The notes under the pieces: generated by a model
Database searches by the model: none
What the model was told of the DNA's origin: nothing
Seen by the model: the letters and a program-made list of their open reading frames with translations, nothing else
Shown: positions 46,103 to 54,978 of the stretch, piece by piece
How the letters are laid out: each line of letters starts with the position of its first letter
How positions within the stretch are numbered: the first letter of the stretch is position 1
Origin: Alteromonas portus
GTDB lineage: Bacteria > Pseudomonadota > Gammaproteobacteria > Enterobacterales > Alteromonadaceae
Assembly (NCBI RefSeq): GCF_005117025.1
Contig: NZ_SWCO01000001.1
Location: 310,001-374,000, forward strand
DNA length: 64,000 bases
Direction: 5' to 3'
Program-made: the position numbers and the translations under genes

Positions 46103-47032
46103 ATGATCGATTCATTTAAAAAGGCCTGCGCGTTAGCAGGCCTTTCGTTTCTGTTTTTGCTTTCTGGCTGTCAATCCACACCACAAGCTGACAAACTTAG
46201 GCAAGAGGGTCTGGCCTCTTTGCCGGAATCACACACTATTCAATCTGTACCATTTTTCCCCCAAGAACAGTTTTATTGCGGGCCAACTACACTGTCTGAA
46301 GTGTTTGGTTACTATGGTGAAAGCACCCCTCCAGAGGATATTGCGCCTAAGTTGTTCATTCCGAACAAAGAAGGAAGTCTGCAGCTCGAAATGGTCAGCG
46401 CTACCCGACAATTTGGTTTCTTGCCATATACTGAGCGAGGGACATTAACGTCGATTATGTCGTTAGTGAAAGACGATATTCCAGTGATTGTTTTTCAAAA
46501 TTTATCCATCCAATTATTACCCCAATGGCACTACGCTGTTGTTATCGGATTTGATAGTAAAAAGGGTACGGTTACCTTACATACTGGCCTTACGCCTAAT
46601 CACGAAATGTCGCTTGAGCTTTTTGAAAGAACGTGGGGAAGGGGAAATTACTGGTATTTAGCTCCGGTTCCTCCCAAGGTGACGTCTTCTGAGATGACGC
46701 CTTTTACTTATGTAAGTGCAGCCTATGATATGCTTAAAGTGGGAGACAAAGCGCGTTCATTGGCGTTTTTGGAAACCGCGACGCAAACTTGGCCTACGTA
46801 CTGGCTAAGCTATTTTCTGATTGCTAATTATCACTTGGAACAAAACGACAGCCAAGCGCTGACTTGGTTCAAGAAAGGCTATGAAGTGGGTCAAAACCAA
46901 GATGTTTATGTTCACAACTATGTTTTAGCTTTGCGCGAGAACAACATGCCCGAAAAAGCAAATACAATTCTAAAACAGGGGCTTGAACGTTTCCCCAATA
47001 ACCAAGCTCTATTAGCGTTGGTCGATAAATAA
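46103..47032 (+). CDS. PA2778-family C39-like cysteine peptidase with TPR tail
   Basis: 309-residue lipoprotein (lipobox LSGC, Gln at +2). The papain-like C39 domain has Q55 and C59 in FPQEQFYCGPTTLSEVFGYY, and H143 in PQWHYAVVIGFD. The C-terminal third (about 205-305) has TPR-like helices (AAYDMLKVGDKARSLAFLET, WFKKGYEVGQNQDVYVHNYV). It is coupled to the PA2779-like gene, whose double-glycine stretch is a plausible substrate. A perfect hairpin covers codons 6-15. The ribosome-binding site is weak, which may mean translation depends on coupling. Confidence 0.88.
   Translation: MIDSFKKACALAGLSFLFLLSGCQSTPQADKLRQEGLASLPESHTIQSVPFFPQEQFYCGPTTLSEVFGYYGESTPPEDIAPKLFIPNKEGSLQLEMVSATRQFGFLPYTERGTLTSIMSLVKDDIPVIVFQNLSIQLLPQWHYAVVIGFDSKKGTVTLHTGLTPNHEMSLELFERTWGRGNYWYLAPVPPKVTSSEMTPFTYVSAAYDMLKVGDKARSLAFLETATQTWPTYWLSYFLIANYHLEQNDSQALTWFKKGYEVGQNQDVYVHNYVLALRENNMPEKANTILKQGLERFPNNQALLALVDK
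46120..46150 (+). terminator. Terminator-like hairpin inside the peptidase signal sequence
   Basis: AAAGGCCTGC and GCAGGCCTTT are perfect 10-bp arms with a 6-nt loop, followed by CGTTTCTGTTTTT. It starts 22 nt after the upstream gene's stop but lies inside the next gene. It may cause partial termination so that the small protein is made in excess, or hide the start of the second gene. Confidence 0.6.
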
Positions 47033-47111
47033 ATCTAAAGTTCGAGCGCGTTCGCCTTTTCTAAAACTTATCGTCTACTATTAACATAGAAAGTAATTAT
47101 GAAAATAGGCT

Positions 47112-47522
47112 ATGACGAAAAAACTGAGCTCATCATTAATTTCGTATGATAATGGAATAGTTACCATTCGACTCTGCGGTGTGTTTAACGAAAAAAGTGC
47201 GGAAGAATACCGTGAGCGCCTGTTTAAATTTGTTACCGGACTGAATCGACAGCCCTTTTCCCTGCTGGCAGATATCAGTCTAGTTGAAGGCGCAACTCCT
47301 GAAGCTTTCGACGTACTCAAGCGAATTATAAAGCGACTTCCTGAAATGGGATTAATAGCAAAAGCTTATGTCTACAAAGGACCTGTTATACGCGGAATTA
47401 TGTTTCAAAGAATTCCAGAATTAAAAAATTTGGATTATCTATTCTTCACTGACATTGACGAAGCTTCTCTGTGGCTATCTCGCGAATATAAACGCAAGTT
47501 ATCTCTGCTCTTTGATTCTTAA
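47112..47522 (+). CDS. STAS-like small cytosolic protein
   Basis: 136 residues, no signal or membrane segment. The pattern ISYDNGIVTIRLCGVFNEKS (paired strands), then helix SAEEYRERLFKFVTGLNRQP, strand FSLLADISLVEGATPEAFDV and helix LKRIIKRLPEMG resembles STAS/SpoIIAA-like folds, here without a clear phospho-serine motif. No close family was identified. It is 79 nt downstream of the peptidase on the same strand and could be co-transcribed, but there is no obvious functional link. Confidence 0.7.
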   Translation: MTKKLSSSLISYDNGIVTIRLCGVFNEKSAEEYRERLFKFVTGLNRQPFSLLADISLVEGATPEAFDVLKRIIKRLPEMGLIAKAYVYKGPVIRGIMFQRIPELKNLDYLFFTDIDEASLWLSREYKRKLSLLFDS

Positions 47523-47714
47523 CAAGCTACGAATCAGTTAATTACACACCTAGTTAAGTGTTTCTCACATCTGGTTGGTGCAGTTAACTCTAGTGGTTAA
47601 CCCCTATGGTGGTTGGTTTCTTTTTGCTCGATTCTAATTTGGTTAACGCTATCTAGCCGTTGCTCAGTATTAACACTGAACGCACTGGTAGCTCCAAATT
47701 TTAAGGATTGAATA

Positions 47715-50700
47715 ATGAAAAAAAGAACCCTTATATATGCTGCGGTAGCAGCTGCTTTACCTTTCGTAGCAAGCGCCTCCAAAGTACACGCACCCTTAGA
47801 TACTTCATCGCACCGCATTGCCGAAATAAATCTAACTGACAATGTTGTTAACCCGCCAGCAAACAGCTTGTTTCAAATGGCGTTAGACCAACTGCAAACC
47901 ACATTCCCATCATCTACGTTAAGAACGGCTAATGGCCATTTAGACAGTGTTTTTGGTATTGCCATTGACGTTTCAGGTGCGTCACCTGAACAAATGGGAT
48001 ATGACTTTATAAGTCGTCATTCTGCCCTTTTAGGTGGTCTAAGTGACGGGGATTTTGTTTTTAACCCTCACCGTAGTAAAGCTGCACTGGGTGGACATTT
48101 AGTAAGATTTGACCAAGTCATAGATGGTGTAAAAATCAAAGACAGAGGCGTTGGGCTTTTAATTGACGAGTCTCAGGTAGTGAGAGCGCTGTTCGCCGAC
48201 ACTGCTATAAATACGCCTATTGCAAATACACAGGTTCTTTCTGCGGATAGCGCTATCAGCGTGGCAACCGCCGATTTAGCGTCTTACAAGCGGGCATTGC
48301 CCATAGAAGCTCTTGATGTACTGAACCCTGCTTTTTCTCAAATAGAAAAAAGCCTAGGCATATTTGCCAAGCCAGTACCACAGAAAGTGGTTGTACAAGA
48401 TAACAATGAACTTAAACTGGCATGGAAGTTCTTTTATTACTCGTCAAATCCCTTTGGTGTGTTTGAGTATGTTATCGATGCCCAATCGGGAGACATTCTG
48501 GCGCGTAATGACAGGGTCAGAACCATTCTTCCTACAGGTGAAAATGAAGTTACGCAAACGGGGCAGATTGGCTTGGTTCAGCAGACTGCGGATTATTTCC
48601 CAACATTTCCACCCATTACGCCGTCGATGCAAAGCGAATGTTTGATAGAGGACGATGCAGGTGGCTACACCGGCAAACCGAAAGGGATGGAACGCATTAA
48701 CTTACGTAAGTTTGACGATTCCAACTTAGTGACGGGGGTTGAAGGTTTGCTTACAGGTAAGCACGCGCTTATTGAAAGCGCGATGCTGACAAAAGGACCG
48801 TTTCCACAGGCAGCAACCGGCACGTATCACTTCAGTGAAGATGCTGCCATAGAGGCAAGACCTGTCGAAGATGATCATGTAACGCCTTCTACGGCACATC
48901 ACATTGACGGCATCAGCCAGTTTATTTACATCACCACATTACTCGAATATCTAGATTACCTTCATAAAGACGGCGATGCTGTGCATAGTCGTGGCGTGGG
49001 CGATGGCTCGTTTCCAAATAGCTACCCTAACGAAGCGGTACCGTTAACTGGTGTGGTACATATTCCGAATGTGCTCGACCCACCAGATAATCCAGCAGAT
49101 CCTGAGTTTATGGCTAAGCTATTGGGGTTGGACAACGCATTCGCGGTGCCGTTATCACAGGAAATTGCAGGTGAAGAGGTCGTGGTTAACCCGACAGCTT
49201 ACGGCCATGGTTACTTGTTCAACAACCTAGCAATGGATTTCTCGGTTCCCATTCATGAAGGCACACACGCGACAATTACGCCTATCGCAGGTTTTGAAGG
49301 CGAGCCAGAAGGTGGCGCGCTTAACGAAGGGCAAGCTGACCTGTGGGCATACACAGTAGGCGAAACACCAGATTTAGGTACTTACCCCGTTAATTCATGC
49401 GATTTACGAAAATTCTTAAGAGAGCAGGGTGTTAATCCCGATTCATTTGAGTTTATTCGTTCTGCACAGAGTCAAATTCGTTATTCGCAGTTAGGTACAA
49501 GAGATAACGCGTTCGAAGTGCATCGCGATGGGGAAATTTACGCGGGAGCTATGTGGGATCTACGCGAACTTATGGTGGCAGTGCAGCCTAGACAAGACTT
49601 CGTGCGCCCCGACCCAGTTACAGGCGATCCTACCCAAGAAACTAGCTTGGGCAAAGAAACATGGGAACGTATCTTCCTAGGTTCAATGTACGTGTTAGGG
49701 ATATCTGCGCCAGATACCTTTGTGCGCGCACGAGATGCAGTGTTAATTGCAGATGCCGCCTTATATCCTACCGATCCTTTAGATTTAACTTCACCGGGTC
49801 GTCATCATGCATTAATTGAGCGTGTTTTTGCTGCCAGAGAGCTAGGTGCGAATGCGAAAGCACCGTTAGGCGGTCGACAGACTATATCAACGGCAGTGAG
49901 CGAGTTTACGGCTACCCAGGCTAAGCCATCGACACCAGACGCTATAGACGCGCATATCATTTCTGATGACGCGATTGAAATTACGTGGGAAACCCTACCT
50001 GACGCTTTTGCTTATCAATTGCTAAAACGCAAAAAAGGGTCGAGTGCGCGTTTGTTTGGGGGTGTACCAACCCGAGAATACTTTGACGGCGACCTCACAT
50101 TCTCTGGTTTCACCCATGTTGAATTTATAGTGGGCGATAATCGCTACATAGACAAAGGGCAAGGTTTAGGACGCGGTGCAGGTCAAGGCATAGACTCGTT
50201 TGACTATGAATACGTAGTACGTGCAATCAGCCTTAACCCTAATCAGCAAGTTGGTTTTTCTAATATGTCAGGGATTGCTTCAACCGGCTTAAACACGGTG
50301 GATGTGAGTGAGCAAGTTGACTACAAGGTGGGTAATGTAAACTACAATAACGGTATCTTTGCCTTTGATATTGCGTTGATAAATACTGGCGACGAGAGAA
50401 TTTACGGTCCAGTTGATTTCGATATTACTCATATTAGCAATGGCAGTATTACCGTATTGAATGCAGATAATGGTGGCACTGGTCAAAACGGCGACATAGC
50501 AAGGTTCCGTTTCGATCAATCGCTAGATGTAGACAGAACATCTGCACTGCGTTATCTAAAGTTTGATAACCCAAATGGAAAACTCTTTACGTTCCAAGCG
50601 CGGATCAGCGGTTACGAAGCTGGCCCTTCATCAACTGGCACTGGAGAAACACCTACCTTTGATATGTCTGAACCAAAAGAACAGTCTGTGGTTTACCATA

Positions 50701-51143
50701 ATATTGAGGAGCACACGGGGGTTGTTTTAATTGGCGCAGCAGATGAAGCATTGGTTGATGGCGTTGACTATGTTGATATCCCGTTTACAGCGCTGCCAAG
50801 TGCGTCAAGTGTAGTTGCAACGCTGAGCGCTGATGTTGAGGTAGTAGCGGTGCCAGATCTTGACTTTGAACTGCTCGATGCCGAAGGCAATATTATGGCG
50901 AGCTCCGGCAACTTGGGCTCTAATGAGCAAGTTGGCGGTGGCATTGTCCCCGGAGAAACCTATCGGGTTCGCGTGAATGGTTGGGCTAACGGCCCGACGT
51001 CATACCGGGTTGTTATTGATCAGTTTGTAAGTGATATTAACGACGCAAACGTTGATCAAAATGGTAATGCGACAACGGGAACAGTAACGTTTGAGTTTAA
51101 CCCGGTATCAGGGAAAGTATTGCCCTTGAACTTACTTAATTAG
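47715..51143 (+). CDS. M36-like (fungalysin-type) secreted metallopeptidase
   Basis: 1142 residues. There is a signal peptide (MKKRTLIYAAVAAALPFVASA), a fungalysin/thermolysin-type propeptide (about 50-260), then a catalytic domain with zinc site HEGTH (H514, E515, H518) and downstream glutamate E538 in GGALNEGQADLWAY. This fits gluzincin family M36, although those usually have HEYxH. C-terminal beta-rich domains follow: one fibronectin-like (about 740-850) and a pre-peptidase C-terminal type domain near the end. Probably secreted for protein degradation. AAGGATT precedes the ATG; a terminator follows. Confidence 0.85.
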   Translation: MKKRTLIYAAVAAALPFVASASKVHAPLDTSSHRIAEINLTDNVVNPPANSLFQMALDQLQTTFPSSTLRTANGHLDSVFGIAIDVSGASPEQMGYDFISRHSALLGGLSDGDFVFNPHRSKAALGGHLVRFDQVIDGVKIKDRGVGLLIDESQVVRALFADTAINTPIANTQVLSADSAISVATADLASYKRALPIEALDVLNPAFSQIEKSLGIFAKPVPQKVVVQDNNELKLAWKFFYYSSNPFGVFEYVIDAQSGDILARNDRVRTILPTGENEVTQTGQIGLVQQTADYFPTFPPITPSMQSECLIEDDAGGYTGKPKGMERINLRKFDDSNLVTGVEGLLTGKHALIESAMLTKGPFPQAATGTYHFSEDAAIEARPVEDDHVTPSTAHHIDGISQFIYITTLLEYLDYLHKDGDAVHSRGVGDGSFPNSYPNEAVPLTGVVHIPNVLDPPDNPADPEFMAKLLGLDNAFAVPLSQEIAGEEVVVNPTAYGHGYLFNNLAMDFSVPIHEGTHATITPIAGFEGEPEGGALNEGQADLWAYTVGETPDLGTYPVNSCDLRKFLREQGVNPDSFEFIRSAQSQIRYSQLGTRDNAFEVHRDGEIYAGAMWDLRELMVAVQPRQDFVRPDPVTGDPTQETSLGKETWERIFLGSMYVLGISAPDTFVRARDAVLIADAALYPTDPLDLTSPGRHHALIERVFAARELGANAKAPLGGRQTISTAVSEFTATQAKPSTPDAIDAHIISDDAIEITWETLPDAFAYQLLKRKKGSSARLFGGVPTREYFDGDLTFSGFTHVEFIVGDNRYIDKGQGLGRGAGQGIDSFDYEYVVRAISLNPNQQVGFSNMSGIASTGLNTVDVSEQVDYKVGNVNYNNGIFAFDIALINTGDERIYGPVDFDITHISNGSITVLNADNGGTGQNGDIARFRFDQSLDVDRTSALRYLKFDNPNGKLFTFQARISGYEAGPSSTGTGETPTFDMSEPKEQSVVYHNIEEHTGVVLIGAADEALVDGVDYVDIPFTALPSASSVVATLSADVEVVAVPDLDFELLDAEGNIMASSGNLGSNEQVGGGIVPGETYRVRVNGWANGPTSYRVVIDQFVSDINDANVDQNGNATTGTVTFEFNPVSGKVLPLNLLN

Positions 51144-51231
51144 TCGTCAGCAAAAGCGCCTAGAAACTAGGTCAAATAGGCGAAGTGTAATCTACACATA
51201 AGCGCCTTGCTAAAGGCTTATGAAACAAATT

Positions 51232-51270
51232 AAAGCCCTATGTTGTGAAAACAATACAGGGCTTTTTTTA
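51232..51270 (+). terminator. Terminator after the M36-like peptidase
   Basis: AAAGCCCTATGTTGT and ACAATACAGGGCTTTTTTT pair with few mismatches around GAAA and end in a T run. Confidence 0.88.
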
Positions 51271-51408
51271 TATTCTAGGTAAACGACCTGCATAATGAAC
51301 TTTGCATAGAAACAAAACAATTGGTGCACCTTTTGCGTCTTCTTTCCCGTATTAACGTTTAGCTAATAAAAAAACACCATACTTTGTTACGCAGGAGCAT
51401 CGTCAGCC

Positions 51409-52509
51409 GTGGACAGCACCCAACTTCTTGAAAATCAACAGGCAATAGCGATAGCCGGATTAATAGGCGTTGTTATTGTGCTTTTCATCATTAAACGTCT
51501 TATTTTGGTGCGCTTAAAGGCCAAGGCGCGTTCAGAAAACAGCAGTATGTCCGATATTTATCGTGTACTTGTATTGTCACTAAATGCTCCTCTGAATTTA
51601 CTGATTTGGGTTATCTTTCTGTTATTGGTGAAAAGCATTGTTTCAGTATTTCAGGTAGAAGATGAAAGGGCTATTGAGGCGTTAACTATTGTTATTGAAG
51701 CTGGCCTTATAATTACACTGTTTCTCTTCTTTGAACGCTTTGTTACCTATTCCTTAAGCCGCTACCGCGATCAGTCTACTATAGTGAAAAATACCAGCGC
51801 GATTGCTGGTGGTGCAGTAAGAGCAGTGTTTGCCGTACTCGCCATTTTAATCATTTTAAGCACGATGGGAGTATCGATAACGCCCATCGTTGCTTCATTA
51901 GGTATTACATCGCTTGCAGTAGCATTAGCGCTACAACCAACGCTTGAAAATTTCTTCTCTGGTATTCAGTTGGTCATGGACAAGCCTATTCGTATAGGCG
52001 ATTTCATTGAACTGGATTCAGGGGAACAAGGGTTTGTCGAGAAAATAGGGTGGCGCTCTACGTGGGTTAGAATGCTGCCGAACAACATTGTTATTATGCC
52101 GAACAGCAAGCTCTCTAATTCCAAACTGATTAACTACTACTATCCTGAACGCGAACTATCAGTACCCGTTGAAGTGGGCGTGCACTATAGCTCTGATTTA
52201 GACCATGTTGAAAAGGTCTGTTTAGAAGTTGCCAATACCATTCTAGAAAAACATGAGTATGGTGTTGAAACCTACCAACCTTTTGTGTTGTTCCACACCT
52301 TCGACAATTCGAGTATTAACTTAACCGTGATGCTGAGAACCCGCGAATATTTCAATCGCTTCTTTATTAAAAGCGCCTTTATCAAAATGCTGAAAAAGCG
52401 ATTTGATGAAGAGGGTATTGTAATACCATTCCCAATTACTGCGCTTAATATGGAGCAAGAGGGGGCGGCTTCGGCATTGTCGTCAACGCAAGAGCATACA
52501 AGGCCATGA
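51409..52509 (+). CDS. MscS-family mechanosensitive channel
   Basis: 366 residues with hydrophobic helices at about 12-30, 62-85, 90-112 and 128-160, then the MscS pore and beta domain: ITPIVASLGITSLAVALALQ, TLENFFSGIQLVMDKPIRIG, DFIELDSGEQGFVEKIGWRS and MPNSKLSNSKLINYYYPERE. Such channels open on osmotic downshift. The start is a GTG with AGGAG about 11 nt upstream. Several paralogues usually exist in a genome, so I give no symbol. Single gene. Confidence 0.93.
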   Translation: MDSTQLLENQQAIAIAGLIGVVIVLFIIKRLILVRLKAKARSENSSMSDIYRVLVLSLNAPLNLLIWVIFLLLVKSIVSVFQVEDERAIEALTIVIEAGLIITLFLFFERFVTYSLSRYRDQSTIVKNTSAIAGGAVRAVFAVLAILIILSTMGVSITPIVASLGITSLAVALALQPTLENFFSGIQLVMDKPIRIGDFIELDSGEQGFVEKIGWRSTWVRMLPNNIVIMPNSKLSNSKLINYYYPERELSVPVEVGVHYSSDLDHVEKVCLEVANTILEKHEYGVETYQPFVLFHTFDNSSINLTVMLRTREYFNRFFIKSAFIKMLKKRFDEEGIVIPFPITALNMEQEGAASALSSTQEHTRP

Positions 52510-52605
52510 GACTGAGAAAAATTGATAGTGTTAACACAGCGCTTTTTAAATTGCAGATTCGTACCGATTTATGTCATCAATAAGGGTTAATAACCGCTAA
52601 GCATA

Positions 52606-52636
52606 AAAAAGCCACGTTTAAAAACGTGGCTTTAAT
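52606..52636. terminator. Convergent terminator
   Basis: AAAGCCACGTTT and AAACGTGGCTTT are perfect arms with a short loop, between the MscS gene and the barrel gene. Confidence 0.85.
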
Positions 52637-52664
52637 ACGTTTACGCCTTCTTACTGTTAGCGTA

Positions 52665-53243
52665 TTAAAAAGTGTAGCGTGCTGATACTCCGAGCAAGTC
52701 TACATCATCAGCGATGACATAAGTCGCGCCGAATGAAAATTGCGGCGTAAAGAAATAGTCTGCACCAATTTCAAAAGCAGTATCATCTTCTTCGATATCG
52801 ATGTAGCGAATAGCACCACGCAGTTCAAACTGTTCTGAAAGCATTGAGCGAACGCCAGCAGTAATGCCATAGCCGTTGTCGTCAGCTTCACCAGAAATAA
52901 AGTTAGAATCTAGGTCAATATCTACATACTCATAAGTAACTTCACCAAAGAAGTCGGTATTTTGCGTAAGACCGTAACGGTAGCCTATACCCGCAGACAC
53001 ATAGTCTAAATCAGCGTCTACACCACTTTCGTCTTCGCTTAGCTGACCATAACGGCCTGTAAGGTAGACGTTTTCGTTTAGTGATTTAAAGCCTTGAATT
53101 TGAAAACCATTTGGCTCGAAGTCGCCTGCGTCTTCAATATCTGCTTGTACATACCCAGCTTTAACGAAGTCATATGAAGGCGAAGCTGCGAATGCATTTA
53201 AAGAGAGTGCGCCAAAGATACTGGCGAGAATAGTACGTTTCAT
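52665..53243 (-). CDS. Small outer-membrane beta-barrel protein
   Basis: 192 residues: signal peptide (MKRTILASIFGALSLNAFA), then alternating strands typical of an 8-stranded barrel (YDFVKAGYVQADI, VYLTGRYGQLSED, DLDYVSAGIGYRYGL, FFGEVTYEYVDIDL, ELRGAIRYIDIEE) with acidic loops and a C-terminal Phe in VSARYTF. It resembles the OmpX/Opa and Ax21-type barrels. AAGGAC is 11 nt upstream of this ATG, and the signal peptide begins here, so the longer frame is rejected. Ligand unknown. Confidence 0.88.
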   Translation of the reverse strand: MKRTILASIFGALSLNAFAASPSYDFVKAGYVQADIEDAGDFEPNGFQIQGFKSLNENVYLTGRYGQLSEDESGVDADLDYVSAGIGYRYGLTQNTDFFGEVTYEYVDIDLDSNFISGEADDNGYGITAGVRSMLSEQFELRGAIRYIDIEEDDTAFEIGADYFFTPQFSFGATYVIADDVDLLGVSARYTF

Positions 53244-53416
53244 TGTTTCTAATGTCCTTTTAACAAAAAAACTTCCAACCACTTTTGGAAGCTTTTTCAT
53301 TATGGGGATAAGTTTTGAAAACCAAATAGGTGAGTACAAGATGAGCTTGTTTATTGGCCATAGCCTGCGCGGTTTTTAACGTGTGATTGCAATTGCATTA
53401 TCGAAAGAATGATCAA

Positions 53417-54604
53417 CTAGTGCTTTTTCAATGTAAAGCAAATAGCGATACTGGCAATACTTAGCGCGCAAGTTGCTAAACTAAAAGCCTCGGTAGGCTC
53501 TAGCGTTAGTAGCGTCACTACGTAAGCGCCTATGGCGGCTCCTGTCAGATGGAAAAAGCCAGTGAGTGCTGCTAAAAAACCAGCAGATGTTTCAGAATAG
53601 CCCAGCATAATAGTTACGCTACAAGGCATAGCGAGGCCGATAAAAAAGAACGCTATATAGCAGTAGGCCAAAATACTGACTAACCCACTTTGGGAACCCG
53701 AGAAGACGGTTAATGCAAAAAGCACGGAAAGCGCGGCTAAACAGAAACTAGAGACCCTGAACTTTTGAAAAGGCGACAAAGACGTCAGCCGAATATTGAG
53801 TACGCTGCCTGCAACGAACGACAAGGTGGCCAGCAGCGAGTATATCGAGAACAGGGTTTTGGAAAGCCCGAACTGCTGCATTACCATAGATGGCGCAATG
53901 GTAATAAAGCAAAACACAATGCCATACAAAAGCCCGCTAGCCATGCCTACCGAGACAAGCTTCACTATAGTACTTTTAATAAGTACCAGCGTATTACTAT
54001 AAACATTGTCAGATACCGGCGGCGTAAAATAACTAAGAATGCTAGAGACTGAAAATAGCGAAAATAGGGCGAGTAGTCCCATTACCAGCACGAAATAAAA
54101 AATAGCGGAAATACCCAAAGATTCGCCGATTATTGTACCTACTAGAGGCGCTATTGCTGGGGCAATAGCGAAGGCAATATTGATAAGTGAAAGTGAAGTA
54201 TTTAGCTGTTTTTCGCTAAATATTTGACGTGACAGCCCTCGCGATACTGATACGCCAACGCCCCCACCTAAGCCTTGCACCACACGACCTATAAGAAAAG
54301 TAGACTCTTCATCGGCAAGCGCCACCATAAGTGTACCTGCAATAAATACTATGATTCCGTAGAACAAAAATTTTTGCTTGTTTACGTAGTCGCACACTAT
54401 GCCAGACGTTAACTGTGAAAGTGAGAAGGCGACTAAAAACACAGCTACGCTTTGCTCGATTATGCTCACCTGACTGTCATACATAGTCGCTAGGTCAAAA
54501 AAGAAGGGGCTATAAATGCTGGTAGAGACTTGGCCAAGAACAGACAAAATAGTGAAGGTAACCGTTAGCGAGTAAAACGCATAGCGCGACATGTTGTGCT
54601 TCAT
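53417..54604 (-). CDS. Bcr/CflA-family MFS efflux transporter
   Basis: 395 residues with twelve hydrophobic segments. MFS signatures include QVSTSIYSPFFFDLATMY at helix 1, the loop LSQLTSGIVCDYVNKQKFLF, and GRVVQGLGGGVGVSVSRGL with IAFAIAPAIAPLVGTIIG, characteristic of the Bcr/CflA drug-efflux subfamily (DHA1). Substrate unknown. No good ribosome-binding site marks the ATG; another ATG is four codons on. The upstream gene in the same direction is a tRNA. Confidence 0.9.
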   Translation of the reverse strand: MKHNMSRYAFYSLTVTFTILSVLGQVSTSIYSPFFFDLATMYDSQVSIIEQSVAVFLVAFSLSQLTSGIVCDYVNKQKFLFYGIIVFIAGTLMVALADEESTFLIGRVVQGLGGGVGVSVSRGLSRQIFSEKQLNTSLSLINIAFAIAPAIAPLVGTIIGESLGISAIFYFVLVMGLLALFSLFSVSSILSYFTPPVSDNVYSNTLVLIKSTIVKLVSVGMASGLLYGIVFCFITIAPSMVMQQFGLSKTLFSIYSLLATLSFVAGSVLNIRLTSLSPFQKFRVSSFCLAALSVLFALTVFSGSQSGLVSILAYCYIAFFFIGLAMPCSVTIMLGYSETSAGFLAALTGFFHLTGAAIGAYVVTLLTLEPTEAFSLATCALSIASIAICFTLKKH

Positions 54605-54978
54605 CTAATAAGAAACCGGTAAAAAAGTAGACTAATAATAAGGATAGGCTACAGATGAGGTATTACAGTTTTAATAAAGGCGCTTTTTCAAGTTTGAGCA
54701 AAAGTGCACAACAAAGTGGTTTCTAGTGGGGGCTTAATAGTCGATGACGCTTAAGAAAATGGTGGCCCCACCCTGACTTGAACAGGGGACCTGCCGATTA
54801 TGAGTCGGATGCTCTAACCAACTGAGCTATGGGGCCGTATTAGATGTGCTGTGCGGTTTTCATTGCAAATTGCTTTGCGTAACAACCACAAGCGAGCGCA
54901 AGTATAAGCAGTTTTATTTGCCTTGTCACGCCTCGCTTGTGGCTTTGTGATTTGTTTGCTTTATTTTTGTTCACTCAC
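54605..54978. other. Intergenic region around the tRNA gene
   Basis: 374 bp between two minus-strand protein genes, holding the tRNA listed separately. I see no integrase, attachment-site duplication or other gene. Confidence 0.6.
54760..54836 (-). tRNA. tRNA-Ile2 with anticodon CAU
   Basis: 77 nt on the minus strand, including an encoded CCA end. The acceptor arms GGCCCCA and TGGGGCC pair fully; the D-stem is GCTC/GAGC, the anticodon loop CTCATAA, and the T-arm CCCTG-TTCAAGT-CAGGG. The anticodon is CAT. The acceptor GGCCCC and the anticodon arm CGACTCATAATCG match E. coli ileX (tRNA-Ile2) rather than elongator or initiator Met, so TilS should convert C34 to lysidine and the tRNA reads AUA. 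The first anticodon-stem pair (27-43) is a T-C mismatch. Confidence 0.9.

Noticed and set aside
54605..54978. Genomic island at the tRNA gene
   Set aside because: No integrase, no repeated tRNA 3' end and no composition change seen on either side.
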